A stretch of DNA of 64,000 nt. Origin: Strobilurus pachycystidiatus (lineage: Eukaryota; Basidiomycota; Agaricomycetes; Agaricales; Physalacriaceae). The position numbers were made by a program, and so were the translations under genes. This document shows positions 32,950 to 42,315 of this stretch, one piece after another (positions within the stretch are counted from its first letter, which is position 1; each line of letters opens with the position of its first letter). The stretch is taken from assembly GCA_019915135.1 (NCBI GenBank), contig JAHLMK010000006.1:1240001-1304000 (forward strand), in the 5' to 3' direction. The notes below the pieces were generated by a model. The model saw only the letters and a program-made list of their open reading frames with translations. It searched no databases and was not told the origin of the DNA.

Positions 32950-35120
32950 ATGCCCAAGAAAGCCACCCCCAAGTCGACCATCCCCGCTCCCACTCCCGAG
33001 CCAGAGCAGGCGCCCGCGACCTCCACCTCCAGAGGACGCAGAGCTACTAGCCAACCTGTCACCATCCCGAGTCCTCAGCCCACCCTAACCGCCAAAGAGG
33101 TCATGGAACGACGCAAATTGCGCTTGTCGGAATCCGTCGACAAGGGTCTTGCCCTCCTCCAGAAGAAACGGGAGAACCACCTCGCCGACGATGAGAAGGT
33201 TGACAAGGACCAGAATGACGCCGGCAGAACAGAGATCAAAGACGAAAAGTCCATTGGTACGTCGCTACCGTTCCGCTCATACAGAGACTAACTACCTTGA
33301 GAAGATGAGCCTGCGGAACAGAATGGCCCGCAAGATACGGAAGCCACCTCTCAAAGAGGAGAGTCGGAAGGTTAGATCATCGCGTCCGACAACTTCATCA
33401 ACTAAACCAAGTTCCAGCTCCCGAGGACGAAACGGACGACCCTGTCGACATCAGCGATGCGGACGACTTTGTCCTCAAGGACAAGGGCAAAGGAAGGATG
33501 TACCCCGCTATTGAGATGGTCACGACGCATGGCGAGGATGTCATCATGGGCGCCGAAGACGCTGTAATGATGCAGATGCAGGAAGAGAGAGAAGTCGAAG
33601 TGCTCACCTCCACCAAGCAGCGCCTCGATGCCAAGGCTACAGCGCTTCTCCGAGACACCGAGGACGAAGACCCGGAGAATCCCTCTGGCGACCCGCTCAC
33701 CATTGGTACACTCGCTGCGCCAGTCCCGCGTCTTCCAAAGGTACATACAGGTCCCAAATAGACTCCAAGAGAACCGAACTCAAAGCTATTTCAGATTCCC
33801 CGCTATGCCAAGGTGCCCGTTATCAACGAAGACAACGAAGACCTCGGCATCTTTGCTGATGACGATTCCGAGGACATCGCCAGCCCTCAGACCGCCTCCG
33901 CCGCCTCCCTTATCACCCGCCTTAATCACCCCCTTGACTACGCCCCAGTTGTAGACGAACAAGGCAACCGCATTGCGGAATGGCATCCCCACCAAGAGAT
34001 CTACAAACACAACGTCCAGAAGGCGCAGCGAGTCTTCTTCGCCAAGGTGGCGGGGCGAGACCCGCACACCCTCATTGCCATCGTCCTAGGCTCCCGCCAC
34101 CGCCCAGCTGCGGTGGGACACAACCTCAAGCAGCTCAGACGCGCTATCGAGGACCACGGTATCTCGACCGCGAACATTGGCTTTATGGCCTTTCGCTCCG
34201 AATTCGAGAAGGTACTCGATTACGAGCGCCTAGACAGGGAAGGGGACGAGAGTGACGATGACATGAATGTCGATACTCCATTGTCGACCCCCCTCCCATT
34301 CATCGACTGGAACAAGCCGAAGGAATCCACCCTCCCAGCCCCAGGCTTCTTCATCTATAACCTCTCCCCAGACGCAGCCGCTCTTCTCATTGACAAGCAG
34401 CTTCTTGCTCATTCCTCCGAGCTGAACTTCGGCATCATCGACTTCACTCGCCGCTGTGCTACCCACCACCTCACACTCACCAACTTCGAACTTGACAACT
34501 CCCCCAATGACCTGAGCAAGGGACGCCGAGTTGTCCAGAGGGCGCTGAGGAATAGCCTTCTGGTCAAAACCTTCGTCTCGACCCACCGCGATCGCTTCGA
34601 CAACAACGTGACGGATGATGAAGTCCTCGCCGAGACCATCGAATCGGTGCGTTTCGACGCAGTCGTCATGGGAGGAAATGCGGCGAAGAAGATCTCCACG
34701 GGCTATAAGAACACCGTCTTCATTAATCCTCCCTTCCTCAGCCCGAGATTCACCCTAGGGTTTATCAAGATCACCCGATCCCTTTCTTACGAATCGATTC
34801 GCACTGGGAACGGCACCCTGGTAGCGGATTTCTACTGCTTCGATTGCTATGCCACCGACCACCCCACCGGCCACTGCTTCATCGCAAAGCTCAAGGCTCT
34901 CATCCCCAAGAAGACTGCCAAGGCTGGCCGCTCTGAGGGCCCGCGTATCAAGAAGGAGGTTCCTAAGACTGAGGAAGACCTCCTTTTCGAGGACTCCGAC
35001 TCCGACGCTGCTCCCGCCCGTACCCCCCGAGCATCCGCTAATGCCGTCGCAGGACCGAGCAGGAGCAAGAGATCAGCTACAACGGAGAGAGGTGGTGATT
35101 CTACTCGCCGCAGGAAGTAA
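32950..35120 (+). CDS. LINE ORF1b, second CCHC protein, apparently intron-containing
   Basis: Starts MPKKATPKSTIPAPTPEPEQ, a Pro/Thr-rich and then highly charged region. The frame is continuous only if three short intron-like segments are removed: 33257-33304 (GTACGT...GAGAAG), 33371-33411 (GTTAGA...CCAAG) and 33741-33794 (GTACAT...TTTCAG). Removal restores one frame through VPAPEDETDDPVDISD and IPRYAKVPVINEDN to a ~440-codon final exon. That exon has a structured middle (TLIAIVLGSRHRPAAVGHN, GFFIYNLSPDAAALLIDK, FVSTHRDRF) and a zinc knuckle CFDCYATDHPTGHC (C-x2-C-x4-H-x4-C), then a basic/acidic tail ending STRRRK. It is likely a gag-like RNA-binding protein of the LINE. Alternative: a host gene captured by the element. 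Confidence 0.7.
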
Positions 35121-35860
35121 CGCGCTTCTCGCTTCCTCATCGCCTAAGCACGACGCTCCTAACGACACGCACCCATACACGCACCCATATTTACAATGAT
35201 CCATACACGCAGCTACAATTGATTCACAATACATACACGCACCTAAAACCCACAACGCCATGTAACTTTCTACGTACCCAAATTAGACAAAGGTTCTTTG
35301 ACCACAAGTTCCGACGCATGAAATATAAATATCAAAGGATCCCAACTTGAGTTCAGCAACCTCACTAAGCCACCCGAATCATGACGCGCAATCGACGCGA
35401 GTAACACCCCAAGTGGACACTAGGAGCGCTCGTTGTCCCGCCTGCATACACAAAAACAGGCCACAAGCATCCTACTCTAGAGCAAACTATACCACCACCC
35501 ATCCGGTTCGAGCCACCGCACAACAGTGCAACCATTCGACGGCCGAGAATTCATAAACGGGGAGCGCGAAAATGGAAACGTGAATTGGAGAACAGAGAGG
35601 GCAGGAAAGCATACCACAGTCGACGGACGAACGACTCTCGTCAGCGACGAAGGCATACCTCGTCTCTACGTGAACTCGACCAGAGGAACGGGGTAGACCA
35701 GGAGGAGAAAGATGTGGCACATACATCGACAGGAGTAGAGAAAAATGAGATGGATGCTCTCTGGGAATAAACAGAGAGAGGGCGGGGGAGGCAAAAAAAG
35801 AAAAGAGTGTCGATAGCCGGGAATCTGTCCCGGTCAAATATAACCTTTTATCAAAATGTG
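35121..35860. other. LINE ORF1b-ORF2 spacer
   Basis: About 740 bp without a supported gene. It contains A/C-rich CATACACGCACC-type short repeats at 35170-35245. The ORF2 frame is open upstream to about 35807 but without an ATG before 35861. Confidence 0.5.
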
Positions 35861-38800
35861 ATGGCTACAACTGAAGTGAACTCGAATTCAAACGCTAGTG
35901 CGACCTCCAACGCTGGTCCCGACCTCTCACAACGGGGACGCGCCTCTGCGGGCCGAAATCCCACAACGTCAAGAGGGGGTTTAAGCAGACCCCAAAGAAT
36001 TGGGCCGCACCGACGAGCTAGACTAGGCCTCACTTCGCGTTCAGAGGCAGCTGGCCAAGGTGCGGGGAGAACTGTAGACGATGATTCCGTCGCAAAGTCC
36101 ACTACCCAGGAAGACCATGGACACAGGTTGCAACGGGTCAACAATCTAATCGATGACAGAAGACCCAGACCGACTAATATGAGCGCTGAAATAAGAGATG
36201 ACGAGGATTATCCAGACTACTCAACAAGTGACGATGAGCAGACTGTCCCACGTAACCGAAACACGAGAAGCGGGCGCAGAAAAAGAGCGAGACTGAGAAC
36301 AAAAGCCCATATTCGAATCTCATCGCTGAATGTGAATGGACGGGCAGTAACATTGCCGGATGGAACGAAAAGAGAAAAAGTCAACGAAATACCCAACCTT
36401 ATGAGAAATAACCGAATCAACATACTGGCAATCCAAGAATCGCATTATACAGACGACTACGTGGCTGAAATTGTGGAAAGGTTCGGTGATACAATTCACG
36501 TGGAATACTCCCGCCCATTGGGACGAAGAGCGTCACAGGCGGAGGGCATTGCACTCATATTCTACAAACCGACCACCAACGTTACCGGAATCTCCAAAGT
36601 AGAGATTATTCCAGGCCGTGCCTTTGTAGTACGCACCCCATGGCACGGTGACGACACCCTAAACATAATGGTAGGCTACGCACCTAACGACGAGAGCGAA
36701 AGCCGACACTACTGGGAGACATGTGCAACGTTCTTTGAGGAGAACTCGTCCTGGATCCCTGACATCGCTTGCTTTGATGCCAATAGAGTTGCATCCGCGA
36801 TTGACCGACTACCTGCGCATGAAGACAGAACAGATGTTGTTGAGGCTATGCAAAATTTCCTTCGAGCTTGCAATCTTGTAGATGGATGGCGAGAAGAGAA
36901 TCCCGCCAAAGTTGCGTTCACCTTCTCTCAAACGGTGAGCTGCCCTAGCCAATCCAGGATTGATAGAATATACATCAGAAAAACAAGGTACCCACAATCA
37001 CGAAGCTGGGACATTGACAGTGCAGCTCCCGACGGAATCAAATCCGATCACCGACGGGTATCCTGTGAAGTGACAACCGCCAGCGCGCCGGAACAGGGCA
37101 ACGGGAGGTACACCGCCCCGCCATACATAGCAAAAACGGAGAAAATACGAACACTGATCAACCAAACGGGGACGAGACTCACCAAAGACATGATAGCTGC
37201 ATCAGGGCCCAATCGTACACGCGAGAAGAACCCACAATCACTATGGGAAAGCTGGAAGACGAACAGACACACTGAAATACGCCAGGAAGCCAAACAGAGG
37301 ATTCCTAGAGCAAAGAAGAAGATGAGCGACCTCAGGGAATTACTGAAACTTACTCTTAACGACCCGAATCTTGAAGACGAAACCAAGCAGACACGGGCTG
37401 CTGAGATAGACAGAGAAATTGTCAATCTTGGGGAGGAAGTATGGCAGGAAAAGAAGGCCACAGCACAAGCCAACCAGGCAGTGCTGGGGGAAACAAACAG
37501 CAAATACTACACTCGCCTCATCAAAGGCAGTAAGCCCAGAGACCCAATAGTGTCACTAAAGATCCCTGACACTGATCCGCCGCAATATGAGCGCTCTCCA
37601 AAAAGAATGACGGCCATGATGAACACGTACCATGACACTCTTCAGAGTCAAGGAATTGACACGGCGACCGAAAGGGGACGGACAATGCGCGAAGTGTTCA
37701 TGAGTCCAGTGCAAAGGCTGAATGACTCAGACCGCAAGGAGACAAGCCAGAAGATGACACTGACAGAAGCTCGTGTGCGCGAATCACTAACCGGATCAAA
37801 GGCCGGATCAGGAGATGGAATTGACGGATTCCAATACGACATCTTTCAAGATTGGGACCGCCAATGGCTCAAAGCGAAAGGCACAGACAAGGAAGCATCC
37901 ACATTTGACTTAGTTCAGACACTCACAATTCTCTATAATGATATTGAGACATATGGTCTCATCGAAGACTCTAAATTTGCAGACGGATGGCTATGCCCTC
38001 TGTATAAGAAAGCGGACCGGACAGAAATGGCGAACTACCGCCCGATTACCCTGTTGAACGTCGACTATAAGATTATGACAAAGGCTATGGCCATACAACT
38101 GGCAGAGAAGGCACCCCACCTAATCCACACGGATCAGGCGGGATTCGTAAAGGGAAGGAGTATCACGGATCAGATCAAACTGGCTAAGTCGGTCATTTTT
38201 CACGCCGACGCTACAGAACGAGATGGAATGGTGGTCCTGCTTGACCAAGAGAAAGCTTACGACAAGATTATGCACGACTATCTATGGCAAGCCATGGAAA
38301 GACACAATTTAGACCCAGCATACGTCGAGACAACTCGGCAACTGTACTCCAACGCGAAGACGAAAGTCATAGTAAACGGTGAGATCAGTGAAGGATTCCG
38401 CGTAACAAGGGGAGTTCGACAAGGAGATCCACTGTCTTGTCTCCTATTCAACATCGCTATAGAACCTCTGGCCGCAATGCTCCGCAACTCGAACTTACAG
38501 GGCTACAGAATTCCCGGAATGGTTGAAAGACTCCTCGTCACACTTTTTGCAGATGACACCACGATATACCTGGCTGCAACGGACCGCTTCTCGGACTTGA
38601 AAGCGATCCTGGACACTTGGTGCTCCGCGTCAGAAGCAAAGTTTAACATCAGTAAGACCGTCATAATCCCCTTCGGCTCAGTGCAACACAGATCCGACCT
38701 CATGAACAACCGTAAATCAGCGTCTATGCCTGAACCTGTTCCCGTGTCGATGCACATAGCTGAAGATGGCGAGGGATCGCGCACACTTGGGTCGTTCATA

Positions 38801-41140
38801 GGAAATGAACTCGACCCTTCAACACCATGGAGCGGAATAATCACCGCCACTGAGAACACGTTGAAAAGAATTCAACGCCTCCATCCAACTCTCAACGGGA
38901 AGAGGGTAGGCATTCAAACATACGCAGTATCTAGGACTCAGTACCTCAGTGCTGCTGAAGATATGCCACGATCCATCGAGAAGCAATTCGAAAAACTGAT
39001 ACTTAAGTTTTTCTGGGAAGACAAGATGGCCAGGGTCAATAAGCAGACTCTCAAACTATCTCTGAACGAAGGAGGACAGAATCTAGTTGACATCAAATTG
39101 AAGAACGATGCCATCCACATAGTACACCTAGCAAACTTTCTCGGTCTGTCAGGACAGAAACCGAGGTGGGCGCTCGTTCTCGAGGACGCAATGCGAACAA
39201 AAGTCTTGAGCACCTACAAGAACGTCAACAAAGACATACTCATCAACGTCTTTGTACAGACTTGGGATACAAATAAGCTGGACCTACCAAGTGACCTGAA
39301 ACGTATGTTGAAGCTAGCCAGAGAACACAAGCTCCTAGCCGACGGCCTAAAGATTGGAAGTCAGGTACTAGAAGAGCAACCAATCTGGATGCACCAAGGT
39401 TGGAAAGACGGTCGAAACCGTAAGATGAATGACAGTTATAGACGATGCCTGCAATTAACCCATAAGATCGTAACAGCCCGCGACGCACAACGCACTGCAG
39501 AAGGACGGGACATCGACCTAGTCCCATGTCCCCATCCGGAGGAATGCTGCCGGAGGGCGGGCGGCCTTCTCGACGCACTTGACCCGAAATGGGACCCTAG
39601 GAGTATACAACGTGAGGAACCTGGAGACGAACAGAGAACCCCAAACCTTGACTTTCCACACAAACCCCTGGTGGTCACGGACACCGCCGACATGTGGCGA
39701 ATTTTCACTGCGGGGAAGACGGTTAGAGGGAAGAGCCAGTACAAACATGAAGAAGTCCTACAAGACAACACGGCCATCCGCTCAGTATGGATCACCTTCC
39801 AGTACAACACTTACAGTGATCCAGGTGTCGGGATTTGGTTATCTGGCGCCGACAACAGAAACGCGAGCGTCATAGTCCCGGAGAGGGTAAATAATGAAAC
39901 GGCCCTATTTGCGTGGGGAATACAACGAGCAATCGAAATAACCCCCGATGATATGCCACTCACAATACACACTAAATCAAAACGTCTAACGAGAGAACTG
40001 ACCCTAAAACTCAATGAGTCGGAATTCAGAGGCTGGCCAGGAAAAACTAAGGAAGAAAGACAAATCCTTCAGGGTGTGGTGGCCCGACTCCGTCAGAGGA
40101 CTGCGCCCACGAGATTTGAGGTCGATCCAAGCGATCGCCACCCCGGGATCCGAGCAGCGAACTCCCTAGCACTTCGAGCTGCAGAACATCGATCTATGGG
40201 GCGAGAACCTGACCCCGTTCCGCTCCTTGAGCAGTCAGACACCCTCTTGACTGGGATACCACTCAAAGGAATAACACAGCGAGATGCGTACAGATTCCTG
40301 AAAAATGAGATACGCGTGGAGAAGAGACGGGCCACAGAGTCAAACATAGAACGGATCAGACACGGAATCAGAGTACTGAACGGTAAAGCTCCTTCGGAGG
40401 CACTGGTGTGGAAGTCCATCAGATGCCCAGACCTAAGCAAGAAGGCACAGACCTTTTTATGGCGAGGTATACACGAGGCGCATGCCACGGGTGCCTTTTT
40501 CGAGAGAATGGAAAGCCTCGCACACGTAGTGCCCTGCCCGGAATGTGGAGTGCTCGAGTCGATGGAACACATTCTGCTGGAGTGTAACATCAAGTCCCAC
40601 GAAATAGTCTGGAGAGAGGTACGCACAATCTGGGAATCAACCGGGGAAATATGGCCAAAATTGGACTACGGAACTATTCTTGGATGCGGGGGAGGAAATC
40701 CAGTGAAAACAGGGAACCGTGGGGAGAGAGACGGCCTGAACAGACTGTGGAGGAAGCTTATATCTGAAGCAGCGCGGCTGATATGGTCGTTGCGGAATAA
40801 GAGACGCCTAGAATTGGGGGATGATCCGATCAACTACCAAACGGATCGTGAGATAACGAACAGAATACACGCCGCCATAAGAGGCGTTGCTAGCACAGAC
40901 TTTGCTATGACTAACAAAGTGAAATACGGTACAAAGGCCCTACCTACAGTCTCTGTACTGAATACATGGAAAAGAATAGTGAATCCTACTGATTGGGGAG
41001 AAGGGGGAGCATGCGCCCTTTCCGGGCCGGCTGGGGTTTTAGTGGGTAGTGGGCTAGCTACGTTCCTGGGTTCTCTCATCCAGGATGCTAGCCCGAGTCC
41101 TACACTACGGTCTCGTACCGTGTGCGTCAACGCATTTTGA
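35861..41140 (+). CDS. LINE ORF2: AP endonuclease, reverse transcriptase, RNase H-like region, CCHC finger
   Basis: A single uninterrupted frame of about 1,759 codons starting MATTEVNSNSNAS. Residues ~150-410 form an AP-type endonuclease: SLNVNG with Asn157, AIQESH, SRIDRIYIRK and SDHRRVSC. Residues ~640-920 are the reverse transcriptase: ANYRPITLLNVDYKI, DQAGFVKGRSITDQI, LLDQEKAYDKI, RGVRQGDPLSCLLFN and the catalytic FADD at 896-899. A C-terminal region around VWITFQYNTYSDPGVGIWL to NETALFAWGIQRAIE resembles LINE RNase H, but the usual TDGS and SDSKY motifs are not preserved (IHTKSKR instead). A CCHC motif, CPECGVLESMEHILLEC, begins at residue 1559. The order fits the Tad/I-like LINEs of fungi. 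No stop or frameshift was seen, so it is probably competent. It would nick the target and copy the element RNA. Confidence 0.9.
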   Translation: MATTEVNSNSNASATSNAGPDLSQRGRASAGRNPTTSRGGLSRPQRIGPHRRARLGLTSRSEAAGQGAGRTVDDDSVAKSTTQEDHGHRLQRVNNLIDDRRPRPTNMSAEIRDDEDYPDYSTSDDEQTVPRNRNTRSGRRKRARLRTKAHIRISSLNVNGRAVTLPDGTKREKVNEIPNLMRNNRINILAIQESHYTDDYVAEIVERFGDTIHVEYSRPLGRRASQAEGIALIFYKPTTNVTGISKVEIIPGRAFVVRTPWHGDDTLNIMVGYAPNDESESRHYWETCATFFEENSSWIPDIACFDANRVASAIDRLPAHEDRTDVVEAMQNFLRACNLVDGWREENPAKVAFTFSQTVSCPSQSRIDRIYIRKTRYPQSRSWDIDSAAPDGIKSDHRRVSCEVTTASAPEQGNGRYTAPPYIAKTEKIRTLINQTGTRLTKDMIAASGPNRTREKNPQSLWESWKTNRHTEIRQEAKQRIPRAKKKMSDLRELLKLTLNDPNLEDETKQTRAAEIDREIVNLGEEVWQEKKATAQANQAVLGETNSKYYTRLIKGSKPRDPIVSLKIPDTDPPQYERSPKRMTAMMNTYHDTLQSQGIDTATERGRTMREVFMSPVQRLNDSDRKETSQKMTLTEARVRESLTGSKAGSGDGIDGFQYDIFQDWDRQWLKAKGTDKEASTFDLVQTLTILYNDIETYGLIEDSKFADGWLCPLYKKADRTEMANYRPITLLNVDYKIMTKAMAIQLAEKAPHLIHTDQAGFVKGRSITDQIKLAKSVIFHADATERDGMVVLLDQEKAYDKIMHDYLWQAMERHNLDPAYVETTRQLYSNAKTKVIVNGEISEGFRVTRGVRQGDPLSCLLFNIAIEPLAAMLRNSNLQGYRIPGMVERLLVTLFADDTTIYLAATDRFSDLKAILDTWCSASEAKFNISKTVIIPFGSVQHRSDLMNNRKSASMPEPVPVSMHIAEDGEGSRTLGSFIGNELDPSTPWSGIITATENTLKRIQRLHPTLNGKRVGIQTYAVSRTQYLSAAEDMPRSIEKQFEKLILKFFWEDKMARVNKQTLKLSLNEGGQNLVDIKLKNDAIHIVHLANFLGLSGQKPRWALVLEDAMRTKVLSTYKNVNKDILINVFVQTWDTNKLDLPSDLKRMLKLAREHKLLADGLKIGSQVLEEQPIWMHQGWKDGRNRKMNDSYRRCLQLTHKIVTARDAQRTAEGRDIDLVPCPHPEECCRRAGGLLDALDPKWDPRSIQREEPGDEQRTPNLDFPHKPLVVTDTADMWRIFTAGKTVRGKSQYKHEEVLQDNTAIRSVWITFQYNTYSDPGVGIWLSGADNRNASVIVPERVNNETALFAWGIQRAIEITPDDMPLTIHTKSKRLTRELTLKLNESEFRGWPGKTKEERQILQGVVARLRQRTAPTRFEVDPSDRHPGIRAANSLALRAAEHRSMGREPDPVPLLEQSDTLLTGIPLKGITQRDAYRFLKNEIRVEKRRATESNIERIRHGIRVLNGKAPSEALVWKSIRCPDLSKKAQTFLWRGIHEAHATGAFFERMESLAHVVPCPECGVLESMEHILLECNIKSHEIVWREVRTIWESTGEIWPKLDYGTILGCGGGNPVKTGNRGERDGLNRLWRKLISEAARLIWSLRNKRRLELGDDPINYQTDREITNRIHAAIRGVASTDFAMTNKVKYGTKALPTVSVLNTWKRIVNPTDWGEGGACALSGPAGVLVGSGLATFLGSLIQDASPSPTLRSRTVCVNAF

Positions 41141-41235
41141 CCAGCCTCCCCTTCTCACTTCCCACGTGTGTCTATCAAACCGGTGATATCGTTTTGAAGA
41201 CATCTGACGGTGCAAGCACCGTCAAGCGTGCATCC

Positions 41236-41246
41236 AAAAAAAAAAA
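41236..41246 (+). other. poly(A) tail of the LINE
   Basis: A run of eleven A directly before the right target-site duplication, about 95 bp after the ORF2 stop, marks the 3' end of the reverse-transcribed RNA. Confidence 0.85.
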
Positions 41247-41259
41247 GATTTCCAAAGCC
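41245..41259 (+). repeat. right target-site duplication of the LINE
   Basis: AAGATTTCCAAAGCC follows an ~11-A run (41236-41246, overlapping by two A). It matches 25502-25516. Confidence 0.85.
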
Positions 41260-42315
41260 GACCTGACATGAGTACCTGACATACACCTTGCCAGTGTGGG
41301 GATGTCAGTGTCGTTCAGCTGACAACACCAAGATCCCTGTCGTCTCAGGCATTCGGCGACCTACCTACACTGGTAAGTGTTGGAAGTTTAAGAAGGAAGC
41401 ATCCAAGGTACCACCAGCAAGGAAGCAGGAACAGCAGAAGTACGTGTTTACATATCAGTGACCACCTCACGTACCTTCGTATGTCGTTCCGCGGCCCGCT
41501 CTATCCTCGCTCCATGCACTGTTCCCAGTACCACCAAGACTGGCGGCAGCCGATGAAGCAAGAGGCGCACATGTATGTGGTCGACATCCGCAATATACAT
41601 GTACATATAGACTTGAGGTGGTTTTCGGAGATCGTATCATGATCTTTTACTCCAGAAGAAGTGCGAGAGGCGCAATACGCGCTTGCGCGCTCTAAATTCG
41701 TACCCATAGAGCGGTCAATCGGTCGTTCGACTCGTTATTGAACAAACGAAGACGCGTGACGGTGGCGTGACGACTGACTGGCCGATTCGCTCATGATCAA
41801 TCGACACTCTTGACGACACTTGCTTCTGGACTCTTTCTGATTATAGGCCGCAAGGATATGTACTTCGGTTCGTTAGCATCTAAGCTTGGTTCACAGTTTA
41901 CTACGACACGTCCATCTTTTATATATCACCTTACACTCATCTGAGTTCCCGTGCCTCGGCCCACCTTTTGCCCACCTCCATGAATAAGAACTGTAACATG
42001 TGCTACCAGGACAGATGCCAGTAATAGTATGCAAAGTCGACGAGGCAACAGGCGCACATGTATTGCTATTGTGTAGTCGACATCCAAAATAAGACCATAG
42101 CAGATTCAGAGCGCATCACATTGCATCGCCTCTCGTGATATACGATAACATATAAGGTATCAATTCAACCGGTCAACATAGAGAGACGTAAAAGAAAGAC
42201 GGTGAAGGGGTAGTAGGTGGACCAAGATATACGAGGAAAATATATATAATAAAACCGATGTGGTGTTCCGGGGGGCAGCGATAATGATGTGAAAAGAAAA
42301 AATCGAAGCGGGCAC
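41260..42315. other. spacer between the LINE and the G-alpha gene
   Basis: No gene supported. Two diverged copies of a ~100 bp segment (GGCGCACATGTAT...GTCGACATCC) occur at about 41520-41600 and 42000-42090. TATATATAATAAAA near 42240-42252 may belong to the 3' region of the G-alpha gene. Confidence 0.45.

Larger units (their letters stand above)
25517..41244 (+). mobile_element. full-length LINE (non-LTR retrotransposon), split by a nested hAT element
   Basis: The 15-bp sequence AAGATTTCCAAAGCC occurs directly before the element (25502-25516) and directly after its poly(A) run (41245-41259), as expected of target-primed reverse transcription. The element begins with a G-run (GGGGGGGCCCTTGAT), is interrupted after 15 bp by the hAT insertion, and resumes CCGGAACCACC at 31085. 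Without the hAT element and its extra 8-bp duplication it is about 10.2 kb. It carries ORF1a (31348-32190), ORF1b (32950-35120) and ORF2 (35861-41140), all on the + strand. ORF2 is intact over ~1,760 codons, so the insertion is probably recent. Confidence 0.9.

Noticed and set aside
36000..41000. Many minus-strand ORFs opposite LINE ORF2
   Set aside because: They are antisense shadows of the long ORF2 frame.
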